From Phallusia fumigata (lineage: Eukaryota > Chordata > Ascidiacea > Phlebobranchia > Ascidiidae), in the NCBI GenBank assembly GCA_008931825.1, contig QXVZ01014819.1, positions 1-22,649 on the forward strand: a stretch of DNA of 22,649 bases. The letters run 5' to 3'. Both the position numbers and the translations under genes were made by a program. The notes under the pieces were generated by a model. It ran no database searches and was not told the origin of the DNA. It worked only from the letters and a program-made list of their open reading frames with translations. Positions within the stretch are counted from its first letter, which is position 1. The number at the start of each line of letters is the position of its first letter. This document shows positions 21,901 to 22,649 of this stretch, piece by piece.

Positions 21901-22265
21901 ATGTTTTTGTTTTGTTTCCTTATTTTGACATAACTTTATTGTATTTCTTTTACATTATTGCTTTTCACTAAAAACTTTCTAAAAGCACGTTTTTAACATT
22001 TTTTTGCCGCATTTCATTTTTGACAATATAAAATTCAAGTCACATTGTGTTTATGGCGTCACAGAAGGAGGAAGAAGAGGACGCGGCGTCGACGTCAAAT
22101 GAGTTGAAAAAAGCTCTTGATGACATTGAGGAAAGCACGAGTCGTCCTCAGACCGCCTCGGGAAAGTTTGAGAAGAGCGACAAGGAACAAAGGATGAAGG
22201 AGAGAATGCGAAGAAGAAAAAGAGAGAAGGAGGCCGCCTCCGCCGACCCGGATCAAGGCGAATGA
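369..22265 (+). CDS. Large multi-exon gene for a modular coiled-coil protein (5' incomplete), 36 visible exons
   Basis: This is the overall gene, with individual exons listed separately. Seen: about 36 GT/AG-bounded exons on the plus strand whose phases agree at every junction except 7/9 and 11/12, both next to an N. Together they encode about 1,855 codons rich in Glu, Lys, Arg, Leu and Gln, with long stretches expected to be alpha-helical or coiled coil. There is no signal peptide, transmembrane segment or recognisable catalytic motif. Three successive modules share the same motif order and one phase-2 intron position, so the protein is internally repetitive. The 5' end lies left of the window, because exon 1 begins at an acceptor. 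The gene ends in a TGA at 22263 followed by AATAAA. Inferred: a cytosolic or cytoskeletal structural/scaffold protein. I do not recognise an orthologue, and a trichohyalin-like label would only reflect composition. Confidence 0.85.
485..923 (+). repeat. Perfect 219-nt direct duplication around a single N (probable assembly artefact)
   Basis: Bases 485-703 are repeated without a visible mismatch at 705-923, separated only by N704. Two copies would shift the frame (220-nt offset) and create a stop just after the N, whereas one copy gives an open exon. A mis-joined contig overlap or two unmerged haplotype ends explains this better than a real tandem duplication. Confidence 0.85.
990..1206. mobile_element. 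hAT-like MITE with degraded terminal inverted repeats
   Basis: The left end starts CAGTGGTTGTTAAACC and the right end, reverse-complemented, starts CAGTGGTGTTCAAC, a typical hAT-type terminal repeat. Flanking 8-mers TTTTAAGC (982-989) and TTATAAAC (1207-1214) agree at 6 of 8 bases, as expected for an old 8-bp target duplication. The element is about 217 nt, non-coding, and lies in the intron between exons 1 and 2. The remainder of this intron (936-989 and 1207-1337) shows nothing recognisable. Confidence 0.65.
1338..1429 (+). CDS. Exon 2
   Basis: The acceptor is CCAATTAG and the donor is TTCG|GTGAGTAG; phase 2 in, 1 out. With the AA from exon 1 it reads K LRQDLRRHVRSAQERTQLE..., then ENPFNDKPFQEF. 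The first half is a basic helix; the second half has Pro, Phe and Asn and is unlikely to be coiled coil. Confidence 0.8.
1887..2090 (+). CDS. Exon 3
   Basis: The acceptor is CATTCTTCCAG and the donor is GGAAG|GTTTGT; phase 1 in, 1 out. It encodes DLTNHEATSALHLLSNSYP, TEWTKFRNLLSDV and SSLMTSDERTARLAEINVKR, ending RKLDIGTE. The EW...L..(M)TSDER.ARL..I segment resembles the LGE.EW..MS..ER.ARL segment of the later modules, so this may be a divergent earlier copy. Intron 1430-1886 before it contains nothing I can identify. Confidence 0.82.
2239..2347 (+). other. Possible alternative first exon or relic copy of exon 1
   Basis: Bases 2310-2347 (GAGATTGCAAAGCAAAAATAGG then TATTGGCTGGGCAAAG) match two separate parts of exon 1, the AEVAKQKW and DRYWLGK codons, with about 90 nt between them deleted. 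From ATG 2239 the frame is open to RYWLGK and ends phase 1 at G|GTACGA, which would splice in frame to exon 4 (GK-DGREDLF). In the other frame it reads SDSDEDSVSTEIAKQK followed by a stop, repaired by one base less in the A5 run. No acceptor gives a phase compatible with exon 3, so it is either an alternative start exon or a dead copy. Confidence 0.35.
2412..2455. mobile_element. End fragment of a hAT-like element
   Basis: CACCTGGGCATTGTACAGCC followed by CCCGCGCCACATGC matches the left end of the element at 17362 (CCTTGGGCATTGTTCGGCC...GGCCCACAT). Only the terminal 40-45 nt remain. It ends about 40 nt before the acceptor of exon 4, in intron 2091-2494. Confidence 0.5.
2495..2679 (+). CDS. 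Exon 4
   Basis: The acceptor is CATCTATAG and the donor is ACTAAA|GTAAGA; phase 1 in, 0 out. It encodes DGREDLFSLLEEASAL, then RQDILRQLAGEASDED and ISLLADLQEEQLKDAIKW. The LLADLQ..Q segment recurs in exon 19 (ILADLQNVQ) and, weaker, exon 26 (YVAEQNKQ) and exon 27 (WLAQLQQTQ), so this appears to be the end of a first, less conserved module. All of it looks helical. Confidence 0.83.
2859..3030. mobile_element. hAT-like MITE with near-perfect 8-bp target duplication
   Basis: The left end TAGTGGTTCCCAACC and the right end (reverse complement CAATGGTTGAAGG) form hAT-type terminal repeats. The flanking octamers GCTTAAAT (2851-2858) and GCCTAAAT (3031-3038) match at 7 of 8 bases. The element is about 172 nt, non-autonomous, in intron 2680-3087. 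Nothing else stands out in that intron. Confidence 0.65.
3088..3210 (+). CDS. Exon 5
   Basis: The acceptor is CTTCACATAG and the donor is TTGCAG|GTCGGT; phase 0 on both sides, 41 codons. It encodes VDDQGSWSPSDDVKTHMDT, CENIFAVLCKYEGLADDDHLLQ. It is acidic, with two of the few cysteines in the protein, and is probably a linker ahead of module 1. Confidence 0.78.
3589..3745 (+). CDS. Exon 6: start of coiled-coil module 1
   Basis: The acceptor is AACCTTACAG and the donor is AGAAG|GTGAGT; phase 0 in, 1 out. It encodes ALEDKYDALRDKVLIEAL, then MRQLGEDEWRRMSERERQ, then ARLMKLKMEERRLRREG. This is the clearest copy of the repeat signature. Exon 20/21 (ALEDKYDLLKDKLLAE / LGESEWRSLSEQERQRR) and exon 12/13 (ALKSKFDAIIDA / VGEDNWAKMSRDERE) are its paralogues. 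It is strongly helical. Intron 3211-3588 before it shows nothing notable. Confidence 0.9.
4030..4311. mobile_element. Degenerate hAT-like non-autonomous element, copy A
   Basis: Shared with 17362-17628: CATACGGCCCTTTGATTGAC, CGGCCCGTTTAAG, AAATTACAAAACAAAC and the right end ATGTGGCCCAATGG...AATTGCCCGCCCCTG. The reverse complement begins CAGGGGCGGGCAA, a hAT-type end. Left end and target duplication are too decayed to fix. It fills most of intron 3746-4436; nothing recognisable precedes it there. Confidence 0.6.
4437..4568 (+). CDS. Exon 7: module 1, GKYDELAKLLGD segment
   Basis: The acceptor is TTGAACACAG and the donor is AGAG|GTAAAA; phase 1 on both sides. It encodes GKYDELAKLLGDAFANEKK, then LMGLSREEYERRLRERLE and ARKR. 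It matches GRYDDALALLGDGLTDEEKK in exon 13 and GKHDDVAKLFRMLA in exon 21. Its phase-1 end does not fit the phase-2 start of the next visible exon at 7213. Reading past the donor gives a stop at 4625-4627. Confidence 0.88.
4625..4631 (+). promoter_or_regulatory. In-frame intronic stop overlapping an AATAAA signal
   Basis: If the donor of exon 7 is not used, the frame runs 19 codons to TAA at 4625-4627, which overlaps AATAAA at 4626-4631. This could give a short, prematurely polyadenylated isoform containing only the first part of module 1. The motif may be chance in an AT-rich intron. Confidence 0.25.
4771..5020 (+). mobile_element. tRNA-derived SINE-like element
   Basis: It has an A-box-like TAGCCGAGTGG (4780-4790) and a B-box-like GGGTTCTAACCCC (4807-4819), too close together for a functional tRNA, then TGTGTCTCTTAGCAAG, similar to the TGTCCTTGGGCAAG body found in many SINEs. 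The end, GCCCACCAATGTAAATG then AATTAAACGAACACTT (4986-5018), recurs at 13266-13297. It is a decayed SINE in the large intron, not a tRNA gene. Confidence 0.5.
7213..7354 (+). CDS. Exon 9: module 1, K.RQ.LARRR segment
   Basis: The acceptor is TTGACTTTACAG and the donor is ATGGAG|GTTAGA; phase 2 in, 0 out. It encodes LKSDKERQRDLARRRLEEMR, then KKRSGKLVEFTEEDGK and VDVEDRDIME. The first part aligns with MDKEKQRQLALARERLEAYK (exon 16) and FEESRKRQQDLAKARLSARK (exon 24). All three are preceded by a phase-2 intron at the same residue. Confidence 0.85.
7804..7969 (+). CDS. Exon 10: module 1, aromatic helical segment
   Basis: The acceptor is TTTCCACAG and the donor is GCGAAG|GTCAGT; phase 0 in, 1 out. 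It encodes EAVLKKLHAFFNWERSWMSD, then ALEKMSDPFEQKEKISTIQ and IRHRLTEISAQVPRGE. Its first part is a distant match to ADAVLREMESKHADERKTLI (exon 17) and AERLLTAIAMKHEEERETLM (exon 25). It is richer in Phe and Trp than those. Introns 7355-7803 and 7970-8295 beside it contain nothing I recognise. Confidence 0.83.
8296..8403 (+). CDS. Exon 11, 3' end lost at N8404
   Basis: The acceptor is TTTCTGAGCAG; phase 1 in. It encodes VVLQDHYSHLADAAFYRQVG, then MSIREEELKSRGDLDA, and is cut by N8404, directly after which the sequence is intron-like (AACTTAAACACAAC). The donor is absent, so the last codon or codons and part of the intron are missing. The next exon starts in phase 0. Confidence 0.78.
8435..8626 (+). 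CDS. Exon 12: start of module 2
   Basis: The acceptor is TTTCTTCACAG and the donor is CTCAAG|GTGAGA; phase 0 on both sides, 64 codons. It encodes SNEELVNEQKRIVSLFKSG, KSRNVPESVLTADFGGNPN, then SEIVDALKSKFDAIIDAIAA. The ALKSKFDAIIDA helix corresponds to ALEDKYDALRDK of exon 6. The preceding Gly/Asn/Pro stretch is a non-helical linker. Confidence 0.87.
8714..8960 (+). CDS. Exon 13: module 2, VGEDNW and LLGD segments
   Basis: The acceptor is GTTCTTCAG and the donor is GCTAATG|GTACGG; phase 0 in, 1 out; the longest intact exon (247 nt). It encodes VGEDNWAKMSRDERETKI, then ELMVAGRYDDALALLGDG, LTDEEKKALMSLLLGDADER and a basic ERIKRKQQRMAN end. It fuses the content of exons 6 and 7, lacking the intron between them. 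The 87-nt intron before it (8627-8713) is a multiple of three without an in-frame stop. Confidence 0.9.
9284..9370 (-). mobile_element. tRNA-related SINE fragment, reverse orientation
   Basis: On the minus strand the sequence contains GGGTTCGAACCCC, a perfect B-box-like TpsiC loop, preceded by AGTCAGTCCGGCTTAAAGG. The cloverleaf cannot be completed, so this is a SINE head or tRNA pseudogene relic in intron 8961-9418, about 50 nt before exon 14. The rest of that intron shows nothing. Confidence 0.45.
9419..9578 (+). CDS. Exon 14: module 2, NVLEGL segment
   Basis: The acceptor is TTTTTTGACAG and the donor is GACCA|GTAAGT; phase 1 in, 2 out. It encodes MSKVDALELFQEEAVKFEEQ, then EKKRRKNVLEGLAWDLNAER and DALLLALKQARDQ. 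The NVLEGL..DLNAERDALLLAL part aligns with NVLLTLDRNLESEREALLASL in exon 23. Confidence 0.88.
9849..9977 (+). CDS. Exon 15: module 2
   Basis: The acceptor is TGACGTCACAG and the donor is ACGT|GTAAGT; phase 2 on both sides. It encodes AEADKQRQAQLAKLRLQERQ, then LRRENDLSSIAHLLALSRSH. It aligns with the second half of exon 23 (ISEERRRQLAVARLRRDRRQ), where the intron has been lost or never gained. The splice site is inside a TGACGTCA palindrome. Intron 9579-9848 shows nothing else. Confidence 0.87.
10172..10259 (+). CDS. Exon 16: module 2, K.RQLALARERL segment
   Basis: The acceptor is ATGCTTGCAG and the donor is TCGGAG|GTCAGT; phase 2 in, 0 out. It encodes MDKEKQRQLALARERLEAYK then RRKEAGISE. 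It is paralogous to the starts of exons 9 and 24, with the intron at the same residue and phase. Confidence 0.87.
10596..10712 (+). CDS. Exon 17: module 2, KH.DERKTL segment
   Basis: The acceptor is TTCGCCAACAG and the donor is ATACAG|GTGACG; phase 0 on both sides, 39 codons. It encodes KEGDLPELNLTTDDVTVLA, then DAVLREMESKHADERKTLIQ. The second part matches AIAMKHEEERETLMLIL in exon 25. TGACGTCA occurs both inside the exon (10634) and across the donor (10714). Intron 10260-10595 holds nothing identifiable. Confidence 0.86.
11245..11415 (+). CDS. Exon 18: module 2, basic helix
   Basis: The acceptor is TCGCCCGTAG and the donor is CTCAAG|GTAATT; phase 0 on both sides, 57 codons. It encodes ILENTGLESDIRKRADKSSS, then AERRERVKDLREMRRQWRNE and a TREEQMEILK end. 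It corresponds to the end of exon 25 plus the start of exon 26 (LAKRKSWRQDRLLRAI). Intron 10713-11244 contains TGACGTCA at 10773 but no element I can name. Confidence 0.87.
11486..11552. mobile_element. Short hAT-end-like fragment
   Basis: CAGTGGCTCCCGTTAA at 11486 resembles the CAGTGGTTC-type ends at 990 and 2859 and is preceded by GCCTAAAC, similar to the target duplications there. I find no matching right end before exon 19, so only one end remains or the match is chance. The right boundary given is nominal. Confidence 0.3.
11553..11693 (+). CDS. Exon 19: end of module 2, LADLQ segment
   Basis: The acceptor is GTGACGTAG and the donor is GAAAAG|GTGAAG; phase 0 on both sides, 47 codons. It encodes EASALQLSSLSISRKLTEAD, then MQAYILADLQNVQRNEENVL and LDGLLEK. 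EASAL and LADLQ..Q both recur in exon 4 (EEASALKHVSRQ, LLADLQEEQ), in the same order and spacing class. Confidence 0.87.
12001..12045 (+). repeat. 20-bp tandem duplication at the 3' splice site of exon 20
   Basis: TGCGCGCTTCAACTCGTGCT occurs twice in a row (12001-12020, 12021-12040), followed by a five-base partial third copy leading into CTACAG. It occupies the place of the pyrimidine tract. It may be polymorphic or an assembly slip. Confidence 0.9.
12052..12237 (+). CDS. Exon 20: start of module 3
   Basis: The acceptor is TGCGCCTACAG and the donor is GCGGAG|GTATGT; phase 0 on both sides, 62 codons. It encodes TPVVLRKLALVQRQARVDG, WHDNVAGSLLGLEDAHQRK, a run of five Glu, and VLRALEDKYDLLKDKLLAE. 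ALEDKYD..KDK.L is nearly identical to exon 6, but a phase-0 intron follows here instead of preceding it. Intron 11694-12051 has only the tandem duplication next to the acceptor. Confidence 0.9.
12433..12595 (+). CDS. Exon 21: module 3, LGESEW segment
   Basis: The acceptor is TAAACTCCAG and the donor is AAAAAG|GTGAGA; phase 0 in, 1 out. It encodes ALMKKLGESEWRSLSEQERQ, RRITQIKMQEKKLRRQGK and HDDVAKLFRMLAINEK. It is the closest paralogue of exon 6 (ALMRQLGEDEWRRMSERERQ), joined to a shortened equivalent of exon 7. Intron 12238-12432 is short and plain. Confidence 0.9.
12950..13010 (-). mobile_element. tRNA-like SINE fragment, reverse orientation
   Basis: The minus strand reads TAAGCTCGTAGCGCACTAGC, then a GC-rich stretch and CTGGGTTCGAAAC, an A-box then B-box order with roughly tRNA-like spacing. 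It lacks a clean acceptor stem and is a relic in intron 12596-13343. Confidence 0.45.
13125..13297 (+). mobile_element. Second SINE-like element sharing its 3' end with 4771-5020
   Basis: GCCCACCAAGGATAAAATAA then AACAAACACTT (13266-13297) matches the end of the element at 4986-5018. A weak B-box-like GGGGTTTAACTCCT lies at 13147-13160. The left boundary is uncertain. Just upstream, 13062-13102 contains two near copies of CATCTAAAGTCGTCCTC. Confidence 0.35.
13344..13510 (+). CDS. Exon 22: module 3, basic/acidic helix
   Basis: The acceptor is CCGACAACAG and the donor is CGAAAG|GTGGGT; phase 1 in, 0 out. It encodes DVSRLFGEQKSSQQDDLKK, then RIAELIAERKKQGLSVEDDA and IEKALEDEERLQRKTRK. RIAELIAERKKQG parallels RLRERLEARKRG at the end of exon 7. 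Confidence 0.87.
14088..14140 (-). mobile_element. tRNA-like SINE fragment, reverse orientation
   Basis: The minus strand contains GTTGCGGGTTCGATCCCCGT, a B-box-like element followed by CAAGGACCCTGCAA. There is no A box, so it is a truncated SINE head. It lies about 40 nt before exon 23 in intron 13511-14177, in which I see nothing else. Confidence 0.45.
14178..14398 (+). CDS. Exon 23: module 3, NVLLTL segment
   Basis: The acceptor is AACAATTAG and the donor is GCAAA|GTAAGA; phase 0 in, 2 out. It encodes NVLLTLDRNLESEREALLAS, LRRQDEAISEERRRQLAVAR, then a basic helix and VALVFQAAKQDEAALSA. It combines in one exon what exons 14 (second half) and 15 encode in module 2. It is the best guide to the exon that is missing between exons 7 and 9. 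Confidence 0.88.
15108..15262 (+). CDS. Exon 24: module 3, K.RQQDLAKARL segment
   Basis: The acceptor is CATCCCAG and the donor is CTGAAG|GTGATT; phase 2 in, 1 out. It encodes (N)FEESRKRQQDLAKARLSAR, KAQRKRKDAVASLTDPKK and ILEKLEIIAQEKSE. It is paralogous to exons 9 and 16 with a shared phase-2 boundary. Intron 14399-15107 contains nothing I recognise. Confidence 0.87.
15862..15992 (+). CDS. Exon 25: module 3, MKHEEERETL segment
   Basis: The acceptor is GCATCCGCAG and the donor is GATGAG|GTGGGA; phase 1 in, 0 out. It encodes GPPAERLLTAIAMKHEEER, then ETLMLILLASEGGDDERNAK. It aligns with DAVLREMESKHADERKTLIQ of exon 17. Intron 15263-15861 is AT-rich and plain. Confidence 0.87.
16338..16521 (+). 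CDS. Exon 26: module 3
   Basis: The acceptor is TCTGTAATAG and the donor is TGGAAG|GTAAGT; phase 0 in, 1 out. It encodes ELKEAVEDFLAKRKSWRQDR, LLRAIKDGSDRILTDEERKR, LSNYVAEQNKQMISTVAVLLE. LTDEE.K.LSNYVAEQN.Q corresponds to LTEADMQAYILADLQNVQ of exon 19. Intron 15993-16337 shows nothing. Confidence 0.87.
16749..16870 (+). CDS. Exon 27: linker plus WLAQLQQTQ helix
   Basis: The acceptor is TTACGTCACAG and the donor is GAAAAG|GTGGGT; phase 1 in, 0 out. It encodes GKRRAGDVTGDGESTSIEW, then LAQLQQTQENEAKFTSEVIA. The Gly/Ser/Thr part is flexible; the rest is a further LADLQ-like helix. The acceptor is embedded in an ACGTCACAG sequence like those of exons 15 and 37. Confidence 0.83.
17214..17322 (+). 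CDS. Exon 28, donor uncertain (17268 or 17322)
   Basis: The acceptor is CATCACCAG; phase 0 in. It encodes SDEYLDILTDNQRRSRREG, then WNDDIGKVVFGLDLPWQ if the donor CAAG|GTGGAG after 17322 is used. A donor GAAG|GTTGGA after 17268 gives the same phase and ends at RRE. Both sites are weak. The longer form looks codon-like but differs from the helical style elsewhere. A hAT-like element begins 40 nt after 17322. Intron 16871-17213 is plain. Confidence 0.65.
17354..17636. mobile_element. hAT-like non-autonomous element, copy B, with target duplication
   Basis: The element at 17362-17628 shares several blocks with 4030-4311, including CAGCCCTTTGATTGAC and ATTACAAAACAAAC, and the end ATGTGGCCCTATGG...TTGCCCGCCCT. 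The flanks TCCGTGGA (17354-17361) and TCCGTAGA (17629-17636) match at 7 of 8 bases, as an old 8-bp target duplication. No transposase coding remains. The rest of intron 17323-18164 has nothing I recognise. Confidence 0.62.
18165..18293 (+). CDS. Exon 29: start of charged C-terminal tail
   Basis: The acceptor is CTTATTCCAG and the donor is AAAGA|GTACGC; phase 1 on both sides. It encodes EAQRPASAGSLDQEAQESLQ, then KMEDEMGKAEEELEKEKKEL. A short Pro/Ala/Ser hinge is followed by a dense Glu/Lys helix of single-alpha-helix or coiled-coil type. Confidence 0.85.
18606..18679 (+). CDS. Exon 30
   Basis: The acceptor is GTTGTCCAG and the donor is AAAGCT|GTAAGT; phase 1 in, 0 out; 74 nt. It encodes (R)AMGEDIDADAEISKLEKQ then YEARKA. 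It is acidic, then helical. Intron 18294-18605 contains two TGACGTCA copies (18343, 18359) and a TA-dinucleotide run near 18369. Confidence 0.8.
19150..19335 (+). CDS. Exon 31: coiled coil
   Basis: The acceptor is ACAATTGCAG and the donor is AGTCTG|GTAGGA; phase 0 on both sides, 62 codons. It encodes LLSSDMEKQKARIREKLMER, RQRKDESEFEAHAAAGMVLL and ERMKSRDAKEKEQATKQ. RIREKLMERRQRK resembles RLAARREKRRQ in exon 32. Intron 18680-19149 shows nothing identifiable. Confidence 0.87.
19510..19593 (+). CDS. Exon 32: coiled coil
   Basis: The acceptor is TCCCTGACAG and the donor is TCGGAG|GTCAGG; phase 0 on both sides, 28 codons. It encodes MEERLAARREKRRQEQEKVE then KENGDTSE. Confidence 0.83.
19754..19924 (+). 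CDS. Exon 33: Pro-rich hinge and helix
   Basis: The acceptor is TACTCGACAG and the donor is GAACAG|GTCATT; phase 0 on both sides, 57 codons. It encodes GPPAAKESKPSTPLGGARP, TTLAVPEVNEKEILNNLMRQ, then SKLISQQAALDKLRYQEQ. The Pro/Ser/Gly stretch probably breaks the C-terminal coiled coil into two parts. Confidence 0.85.
20311..20463 (+). repeat. Palindromic minisatellite with CTCGAGTCAA units
   Basis: There are four to five units of about 28-33 nt, each made of an ACTTGACTTGAGTCA or CTCGACTTGACTCGAGTCA core and an ATACCAAAAA-type spacer. The core TTGACTCGAGTCAA is a perfect 14-nt palindrome, so each unit can form a hairpin. It lies about 80 nt upstream of exon 34 in intron 19925-20544; the rest of that intron shows nothing. 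Confidence 0.8.
20545..20741 (+). CDS. Exon 34: basic coiled coil
   Basis: The acceptor is TTGCTCACAG and the donor is CGAAA|GTGAGA; phase 0 in, 2 out. It encodes VKNRIKNKKDKKQIEAVQFL, QAYESEKTMLDMRESLRISR and a KLKTERTMTMKEGGRK end. The first 12 residues are strongly basic. Confidence 0.87.
20810..20939 (+). CDS. Exon 35
   Basis: The acceptor is TTTTCCCAG and the donor is ATCATG|GTGAGG; phase 2 in, 0 out. It encodes (K)KASDFNNLVDKKEVEGMDE, then DDRMTRIAQKLQKKLEQEK. It follows a 68-nt intron, the shortest in the gene. Confidence 0.86.
21372..21428 (+). CDS. Exon 36, donor weak; possible alternative 3' end
   Basis: The acceptor is AATCCCATCAG; phase 0 in. It encodes RRKEIRARRKLSVIAENRE. The only donor giving phase 0 to the last exon is GAGAA|GTTGGT after 21428, a weak site. 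Without it the frame continues as VGANHDHAKSSMSYIPAAL and stops at a TAA near 21512, with no AATAAA soon after. Intron 20940-21371 contains CGACGTCA and TGACGTAA near 21097-21118 and nothing else. Confidence 0.6.
22065..22265 (+). CDS. Last exon (37): charged C-terminus and stop codon
   Basis: The acceptor is TGGCGTCACAG; phase 0 in; 66 codons and TGA at 22263-22265. It encodes KEEEEDAASTSNELKKALDD, IEESTSRPQTASGKFEKSDK, then a basic RMKERMRRRKREKE run and AASADPDQGE. The RPQTASGK stretch with Ser/Thr next to basic residues could be phosphorylated. Intron 21429-22064 shows no identifiable element. Confidence 0.85.
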   Translation, partial: KEEEEDAASTSNELKKALDDIEESTSRPQTASGKFEKSDKEQRMKERMRRRKREKEAASADPDQGE

Positions 22266-22285
22266 TAAGCCTAGCGGGAATACTA

Positions 22286-22291
22286 AATAAA
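22286..22291 (+). terminator. Polyadenylation signal AATAAA
   Basis: It is a canonical AATAAA 20 nt after the stop codon, giving a very short 3' UTR with expected cleavage at about 22300-22320. The sequence from there to 22649 is AT-rich and shows no gene on either strand. Confidence 0.7.
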
Positions 22292-22649
22292 TTGTATTTA
22301 ATTTAGTTTATTTTTGTAATTCAGACTTTTATAATAGTGCAGTTTTGTATGATATTGTAAATCATGATTTTACTGTGTAGAAGTGAATATTTTTTGGCGG
22401 CCTTTAGGGTCAGAAAGCCATTGTGAAAATGTTTTTGTCGTACCGTAGGCATATACTTGTTCAATTTTACACCAACCACTGTCATCACAATGCACTACAC
22501 ACTGTACGTTTGTTCGCCATATTTGTCGATGAGTGCTACAAATGCAATCACAATGTAACAATTAATTACACATGTCAACAGATCACGGGTTTTAAAGCTG
22601 TTTATAAAAAATGACATTAAAATAAGTATATTTTTCGTATCACTGCATC

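Noticed and set aside
22423..22614. Open frame downstream of the polyadenylation signal
   Set aside because: Cys/His-rich but AT-rich and short, overlapped by an equally long minus-strand frame; no start context or splice sites that support a second gene.
1..22649. CRISPR array, prokaryotic operon, defence system or virus
   Set aside because: No spacer-repeat pattern, no contiguous bacterial-type genes and no viral replication or capsid motif; the whole window is explained by one intron-rich eukaryotic gene and decayed repeats.

Overview
The window looks like a chordate-invertebrate nuclear genome, most probably a tunicate of the Ciona type. This is an inference from three things: AT-rich introns of about 70-850 nt separating GC-richer exons of 55-250 nt, scattered decayed hAT-type MITEs and tRNA-derived SINE fragments, and single-N contig joins. 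Nothing prokaryotic (ribosome binding sites, operons, long intact ORFs) is present. No species assignment can be proven from the sequence alone.

Almost the whole window is one plus-strand gene, the 3' part of a large multi-exon gene entering from the left edge and ending at a TGA at 22263-22265, with an AATAAA at 22286-22291. I placed 36 exons by GT/AG sites, codon phase and protein character. All but two consecutive junctions match in phase, giving about 1,855 codons of an acidic/basic, Glu/Lys/Arg-rich, helical and coiled-coil-like protein with no signal peptide or membrane segment in view. I do not recognise a named orthologue. Automated pipelines tend to label such proteins trichohyalin-like, which says little about function.

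Layout: 369-3210 (exons 1-5), a less repetitive N-terminal part. 3589-8403 (exons 6-11), module 1. 8435-11693 (exons 12-19), module 2. 12052-17322 (exons 20-28), module 3. 18165-22265 (exons 29-37; exon 8 is the number reserved for a missing exon), a very charged C-terminal tail. The three modules carry the same ordered motifs: ALEDKYD-like helix, LGE.EW..(M/L)S..ER motif, GK.D+...LLGD-like segment, NVL.GL...L..ER.ALL.AL segment, K.RQ.LA.AR segment, KH..ER.TL segment and LADLQ-like segment. A phase-2 intron sits at the equivalent position in all three, so the gene grew by duplication of exon blocks.

The assembly is damaged at each of the three Ns. N704 separates two identical 219-nt copies inside exon 1 (a false duplication). 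N6859, next to a 12-G run, lies in the longest intron, where phase and repeat homology both say an exon is missing. N8404 removes the donor of exon 11. Introns hold at least four hAT-like MITEs or remnants, several tRNA-related SINE pieces, a palindromic minisatellite, and a strong excess of the octamer TGACGTCA, sometimes within the 3' splice site itself. The most interesting features are the block-duplicated coiled-coil architecture, the predicted missing exon, a possible alternative first exon at 2239-2347 and the TGACGTCA excess.
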